Assembly: GCA_963707125.1 (NCBI GenBank)
Contig: CAVPOU010000027.1
Coordinates: 14,016-78,015 of the forward strand
Length of the DNA: 64,000 nt
Direction: 5' to 3'
DNA from: CAVPDE01 sp963707125
Lineage (GTDB): Bacteria > Desulfobacterota > DSM-4660 > Desulfatiglandales > HGW-15
Both the position numbers and the translations under genes were made by a program. Under the pieces are notes generated by a model that was given only the letters and a program-made list of their open reading frames with translations, ran no database searches and was not told the DNA's origin. Below, in pieces: positions 59,726 through 64,000 of the stretch (the stretch's first letter is position 1; every line of letters starts with the position of its first letter).

Positions 59726-61771
59726 ATGAAGCCAAAAGTCCTGCTTGTGTTGTTGTTCTTCATCTACTCGTGCATTTCTTTCATCACCGTGCAGCCCCTC
59801 CTGGCCCAGCAGCAATCCGGCGGCGAAGCGGGCGTTTTCCACCTGGGAGAGGTCGTTGTTACGGGTGCAGGGGAGATCGTCACCCAGATAACCACGGTTG
59901 AAACCGTCGACAGGGAACGCATGGATCTGACCAATTCCAAGGATGTCTCCCAGGCACTGGAGACACTGCCCGGCGTGTCTATCTCCAAGGGGTCGAGGAA
60001 CGAGGCTTACATCAATGTGCGCGGTTTCAATCAGAGGTACGTGCCGATCTTCTATGACGGTATTCCACTCTACATCCCCAATGACGGGTACACGGATCCC
60101 AGTCAGCTCCTCACAGGAAATCTCTCGCAGATTACCCTCACCAAGGGCGCCGCGTCTGTTCTCTACGGCCCCAATACCATGGGCGGAGTAATCAATATCA
60201 TCACCATGAAGCCTCAACAACCTCTTACGGGATCCTATAATACGGAAGTGGATGAGAACGGGGTAAGCGGGAGCCTGAACTTGGGTTCCAAACTTGACCG
60301 TTTTTATGTGATGCTCGGAGCCGCGGGCCTGAGTTCTGACGGATTCAAGATGTCCGATGATTTCACGCCGATCAGAACACCGGCAGGGTTCAGGGGCTAT
60401 TATGAAAATGGTGACATTAGGGACAATTCAGACATGCAAAGCATTTCAGGGAATTTCAAAGCCGGTTTTATGCCGGCTCACGGCCATGAGTACGCTTTGG
60501 GTGTCCAACAAGTGGAAAGCGAAAGGGGATTGCCCCCCAATGTTTATACAACTGAAAGCCAACGCTTCTGGAGATTTACGGAGTGGGAAAAGACGACCTA
60601 TTACTTTATCGGGGACACCAGGTGGACAGACGACTTGTGGTCTAACGTGCGTCTTTACTATGACAGCTACTACAATGTGCTGGATGCTTATGACGATGCG
60701 ACCTACACCACTCAGGTCAGGCCATCTGCATTTCGCAGCACCTATGATGACTATACACCGGGAGGGTCCTTTATCCTAAGAACAACCTATATTCCCAAGA
60801 ATACCCTGAGCTTTGCCTTCAATTACAAAAATGACGTGCATCAAGAGCAGGACAACCGCAACCAGCCCTGGGAGCGTTATGAAGCGGAAACCTTCTCCTA
60901 TGGTCTTGAAGATAACTTCGCAATCACCGAGAATTTCGGCCTGGTCTTGGGGGCAGCTACGATGTTCAAAAGCCCAAGGACGCAAATGGAGGGCCTTTGC
61001 GAGACGATGATGATGCCTTCAATGGTCTGGGAGGCCTCGTTTATACCTTCTCGGATGCGACCAAGGTCCATGGCTCTGTAGCCAGCAAGACCCGTTTCCC
61101 GACCTTGAAGGAACTATACTCATCCTACCTTGGAACGGCGATTCCAAATCCAAACTTGAGAAAGAAGAAGCGGTCAACTCCGAGGTCGGAGTGGAAAGAC
61201 CCTTGCCGTGGAAAAGTTACGGCGGCCTTGCGCTCTTTTACTCCGACGTTAAAATTTGATTGCGAGAACCACAGTCGCGGGAAAGATTCCTATCGGAACA
61301 TCGGAAAAGCCAGATATCAGGGGTTGGAGGCTGACCTCAGCGACAGAAGGCTGCCTCAAAATACTCTGGAGATCCATTACACCTATCTGGATGCGGAAGA
61401 CAGGTCTGAAAATCGCACCAGCGATCACCTCAGAGGAGCCCCCAAAAACCAATTCTATCTAAGTGATCTTTTCAAGGTCAATGACTGTGTTGTCCTTCTT
61501 CGGCAAAGTCCCAGTACAACGCCGGGCAATGGGATCAGAAGAGAAACCTGAATGGGCCGAACTCGGCGGTTACTGGACCTTTGATGTGAAAGCCATGATG
61601 GAGGTCTTCAAGAACACGGTTGCAGAAATAGGCGTTCGGAACATGTTCGATGCGACTTACGAGACCGCTTACGGATTCCCGAGAGAGGGGAGAACATTGT
61701 TCTTCGGTTTTCGAGGGGTCTTTCTAAGGTCGTTAGATATCCGGACCTTCCCCTGCTGGGTAGGAGCATGA
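59726..61771 (+). pseudogene. TonB-dependent outer-membrane receptor, multiply frameshifted
   Basis: The first 440 residues are good: signal peptide (MKPKVLLVLLFFIYSC...), TonB-box-like HLGEVVVTG, plug motifs GVSISKGSRNEAYINVRGF, IPLYIPNDGY and the beta-barrel start. From about 60990 on, recognisable receptor strands (TFSDATKVHGSVASKT, YRNIGKARYQGLEADLS, AEIGVRNMFDATYET) fall in different frames, with at least five single-base shifts up to 61730. Several are homopolymer-type (AAAA, CCC, TTT). Either it is decayed, or the sequence is error-prone here. It lies 20 bp after resB. Confidence 0.85.
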
Positions 61772-61822
61772 TTCATTCTCGCCAGGGTGCGGGATAAACA
61801 AGCGTTGAGAAAGGATTCTCTG

Positions 61823-62840
61823 ATGACAAAGAAAATACTGGTTTTACTGGTGAGCGCTTTTGTTTTTTTCCCTTACGTTGCTGATGCTGCTGAGACTCCT
61901 CCGTCCCTCACCGTCAAAGGCCTCGTAAAGAAACCTCTGAAGCTCAATGTGCAAGAGATCAATCGCTTGCCATCTATCAGAGTGCAGCTGAACGAGATCA
62001 AGACAGATGGGGGTTTCCAGGGAATTTTCACCTATCAGGGTGTACCCTTGAGAACCATTCTGGAAAAGGCGGAAATCCAGAAGCAAAGAAAGAATTTCTA
62101 CAAAGGGATCGATCTCGCCCTCGTTGTTCGCAACAGAGAAGGAAAACAGGTGAGCTTGTCCTGGGGGGAGGTCTTTTACAGGAATCCTGCGACCATTGTA
62201 GTGGCAACCTCGGCCAAACCCGTCATGCCGCATGGGGATTGCAAGTCATGCCATGATGCTGAGTTCACCAAGCGCTGGCTGGCACCGCTTCACCGCAAGG
62301 TCGGCTTCCCAAAACTCGTTGTGAACAGCGACACCTGGTCCGATCGATCCCTCGATCATATCACCGAGATCGAAGTGGTGGACCTGAAACCTGATTTGAC
62401 CGCCCAAAAGATGAAGGATCTCAATTCTCCTGAATTTGAGATCTCCGGGGCTGGTATCACCCCGGTGACCGTAAAGGATCTTTCTTCCTTTTCCAAGACC
62501 AGGGTGCGCGTCAGCACGGTTGGTGAAGGAAAAGGGTATCACGGGACCCACGATGTTTCAGGCGCAAGCTTCAAGACGGTTGTAGGGGGGTGTCTACCCA
62601 AACCTGATCTCAGCAGTGTCTTCGTGGTCTCAGCGCCGGACGGTTATCGGTCTCTTCTCTCGTACGGCGAGGTTTTCCTTTCTCCCGCAGGGGAGAGGGT
62701 CATGATTGCAGACAGCATCAACAACGAACCGATCAAGGAAAATGGCAAGTTCATCGATGATGCCGCCCGATGATCTCATGGCGGACCGGTGGGTTAAAGC
62801 GGTCAGCAAGATAGAGTGGATCCCTCTGCCGCCCAAGTAG
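61823..62840 (+). pseudogene. Two-domain sulfite-oxidase-fold-like protein with CxxCH heme site, 3' frameshift
   Basis: A signal peptide (MTKKILVLLVSAFVFFPYVADAA) is followed by two similar units of about 140 residues. Each has a GL/GAG-start strand, a V-rich core and an SWGEVF or SYGEVF motif, resembling the molybdopterin-binding SUOX domain but without a visible cofactor Cys. A CKSCH c-type heme motif follows the first unit. The longest frame stops at 62773. A one-base shift near 62756 restores a proper C-terminus (MPPDDLMADRWVKAVSKIEW) ending at 62840. Heme would be attached by the CcsA/ResB pair upstream. Function is inferred. Confidence 0.7.
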
Positions 62841-62941
62841 CAGCCGGAGGCCACATGATTGGGACTGGGGGAGGGTTTGCCTGGCATCCGGACGGGCCCC
62901 TTCCCCATCCTGTTTACTTACTTCGATGATGTATCTGAAAG

Positions 62942-64000
62942 ATGCGATTCTTCCGATACCCACAATACCAGTCCCTTTCTCTGAACCTCGCCTTGGTCAT
63001 TTGCCTCTTGTTCTTCTGGCCCCTGTCCGCCTTTGCGGCGGATAAAGTGGTCAAAAGCGATAGCAACAAGGACGGCAAGATCGACCAGATCGCCCATTTC
63101 GACGACAGGGGAAAACTGGTGAAGCTCGAGCTGGACAGCAACGGCGACGAGGTGATGGACCGTTTCCAGTACTACAGGGAGGAGCAAGTCGTTCGAGTGG
63201 AGGCGGACCGCAACTTCGACGGAAAGATCGACTCATGGGACTATTTCGAATCAGGAAAGAGAGTCAAGCACGAACAGGCTTCTTTTCAAACCGGACAGCT
63301 GGAACTGGTCGCGGAGTTCGACAAGAACGAACAGTTGACCGTCCTGCGCAAAGACACGACGGGCAAAGGCTCTTTTGACACCATCTACTACTATCAAGGC
63401 GGGAAGCTGTCTTCCGTCACGAAAGACACGGATGGCGATGGAAAGATCAACATCTGGGAGACGTTCCGCGACGACAAGCCTGTCGAAAGGCGCGTGGATT
63501 CGGACGGCGATGGCGTCGTGGACACGATCATCTTCTATGATGACGAAGGACTCCCGAGAGAAAGCCTCCATGGTCTTTACGATCCCAATAAGCCTGAGGT
63601 CGTCCGCAAGTACAGGCAAGGGGCTCTTTATGAGCAGAAGAAGGACATGAATCATGACGGCCGTTTTGAAGACCTCATGACCTTCAAAGACGGGCAGCCC
63701 ACGGAAGAACAGAAGGACGCCAATGACGATGGGATTTACGACGTTGTGATCCGTTTCAAGAATGGCAAACCCGCATCCGAAAAAAGGGACAGCGACTATG
63801 ACGGCAGGATGGACGTCTTCATCCAATATGACGAGCAAGGGTATCCTGAGAGAATCGAAGAGGACACCAGACACCGGGGTAAAATTGACCGGATCAGAAT
63901 CTTACGCAAAGGTGATCTGGTCAAATTGACGATGGACAGTGATGGGGACGGTTTTTTGGAAACAGAAATCCTTTACAAGGATGGAAAACCGATAACGCAA
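62942..64000 (+). CDS. Secreted repeat protein with EF-hand-like calcium loops (partial)
   Basis: The frame is open at the window end, so the gene is 3'-truncated here (353 codons seen). A signal peptide (about 1-33, LALVICLLFFWPLSAFAAD) is followed by about twelve repeats of roughly 23-30 residues. Each has a DxDxDG-like loop (for example DSNKDGKID, DTDGDGKIN, DSDGDGVVD, DSDGDGFLE) and a Y/F-rich strand (YYRE, YYYQGGK). The loops look like calcium-binding dockerin/EF-hand sites. A surface or periplasmic structural role is likely. Confidence 0.85.
   Translation, partial: MRFFRYPQYQSLSLNLALVICLLFFWPLSAFAADKVVKSDSNKDGKIDQIAHFDDRGKLVKLELDSNGDEVMDRFQYYREEQVVRVEADRNFDGKIDSWDYFESGKRVKHEQASFQTGQLELVAEFDKNEQLTVLRKDTTGKGSFDTIYYYQGGKLSSVTKDTDGDGKINIWETFRDDKPVERRVDSDGDGVVDTIIFYDDEGLPRESLHGLYDPNKPEVVRKYRQGALYEQKKDMNHDGRFEDLMTFKDGQPTEEQKDANDDGIYDVVIRFKNGKPASEKRDSDYDGRMDVFIQYDEQGYPERIEEDTRHRGKIDRIRILRKGDLVKLTMDSDGDGFLETEILYKDGKPITQ

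Noticed and set aside
1..64000. tRNA, rRNA and CRISPR arrays
   Set aside because: I saw no regularly spaced direct repeats and no tRNA or rRNA sequence pattern. The tandem-looking parts of the window are hairpin repeats.

Overview
The window looks like a chromosomal segment of an anaerobic deltaproteobacterium (Desulfobacterota, in the broad sulfate-reducer or syntroph group). The lineage is inferred from gene content, not from a marker tree. Supporting signs are a flavin-based electron-bifurcating Flx-Hdr cluster in which two proteins appear to carry selenocysteine, several sigma-54 regulators with matching promoter architecture, a sodium-pumping decarboxylase beta/gamma pair, a 115-kDa-class glutamate dehydrogenase, a family-4 uracil-DNA glycosylase, and intergenic spaces full of palindromic repeats.

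Layout. 0-7 kb: a leftward run of housekeeping genes (LysM/SPOR lipoprotein, coaBC, uracil-DNA glycosylase, nfeD, slipin, a Rho-N small protein, ispD). 7-10 kb: a GC-rich tctABC-type tricarboxylate transporter. 10-13 kb: a divergent, isolated PurD-like ligase and a radical SAM protein. 13.5-16.6 kb: a sensor kinase and NtrC-type regulator, followed by what looks like a small RNA gene with its own sigma-54 promoter and upstream dyad. 16.6-19.2 kb: rnc, an Elp3-like radical SAM gene and era. 19.3-24.5 kb: hypothetical, TPR, CheY-like and diguanylate cyclase genes. 24.5-30.1 kb: a large glutamate dehydrogenase with a Cys4-duplicated small protein, a near-perfect sigma-54 promoter, two enhancer-like dyads and an adjacent GAF-PAS-AAA+ regulator. 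31.6-39.6 kb: hdrA-flxD-flxC-flxB-flxA-hdrC-hdrB, all leftward. 39.9-43.2 kb: tex and a DUF2156 gene, both broken by single-base shifts. 43.5-51.7 kb: a membrane/cell-surface cluster (L7/L12-like fusion, RDD, SpoIIM, DUF58, MoxR, DUF4350, DUF4129). 52-54.5 kb: a DMT exporter and oadGB. 54.9-57.5 kb: a GxxExxY-like gene, a hypothetical and a DUF4143 ATPase. 58-64 kb: a CcsA/ResB pair, a shattered TonB-dependent receptor, a protein resembling a sulfite-oxidase-type domain with a CxxCH heme site, and an open-ended Ca-binding-like repeat protein running off the window.

How it works together. The Flx-Hdr set should couple NAD(H) oxidation to ferredoxin and thiol/disulfide chemistry. Both in-frame UGA codons (hdrA, flxD) sit where the families have a cluster-ligand cysteine and are followed by SECIS-like hairpins. 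Regulation is unusually readable: two sigma-54 systems, a 19-bp palindrome over the TPR promoter, and a 38-bp element shared by the 54.9 kb and 58.1 kb promoters. About ten unrelated palindromic repeat families fill the intergenic gaps, including gaps inside the flx-hdr run. No tRNA, rRNA, CRISPR array or intact insertion sequence was seen.
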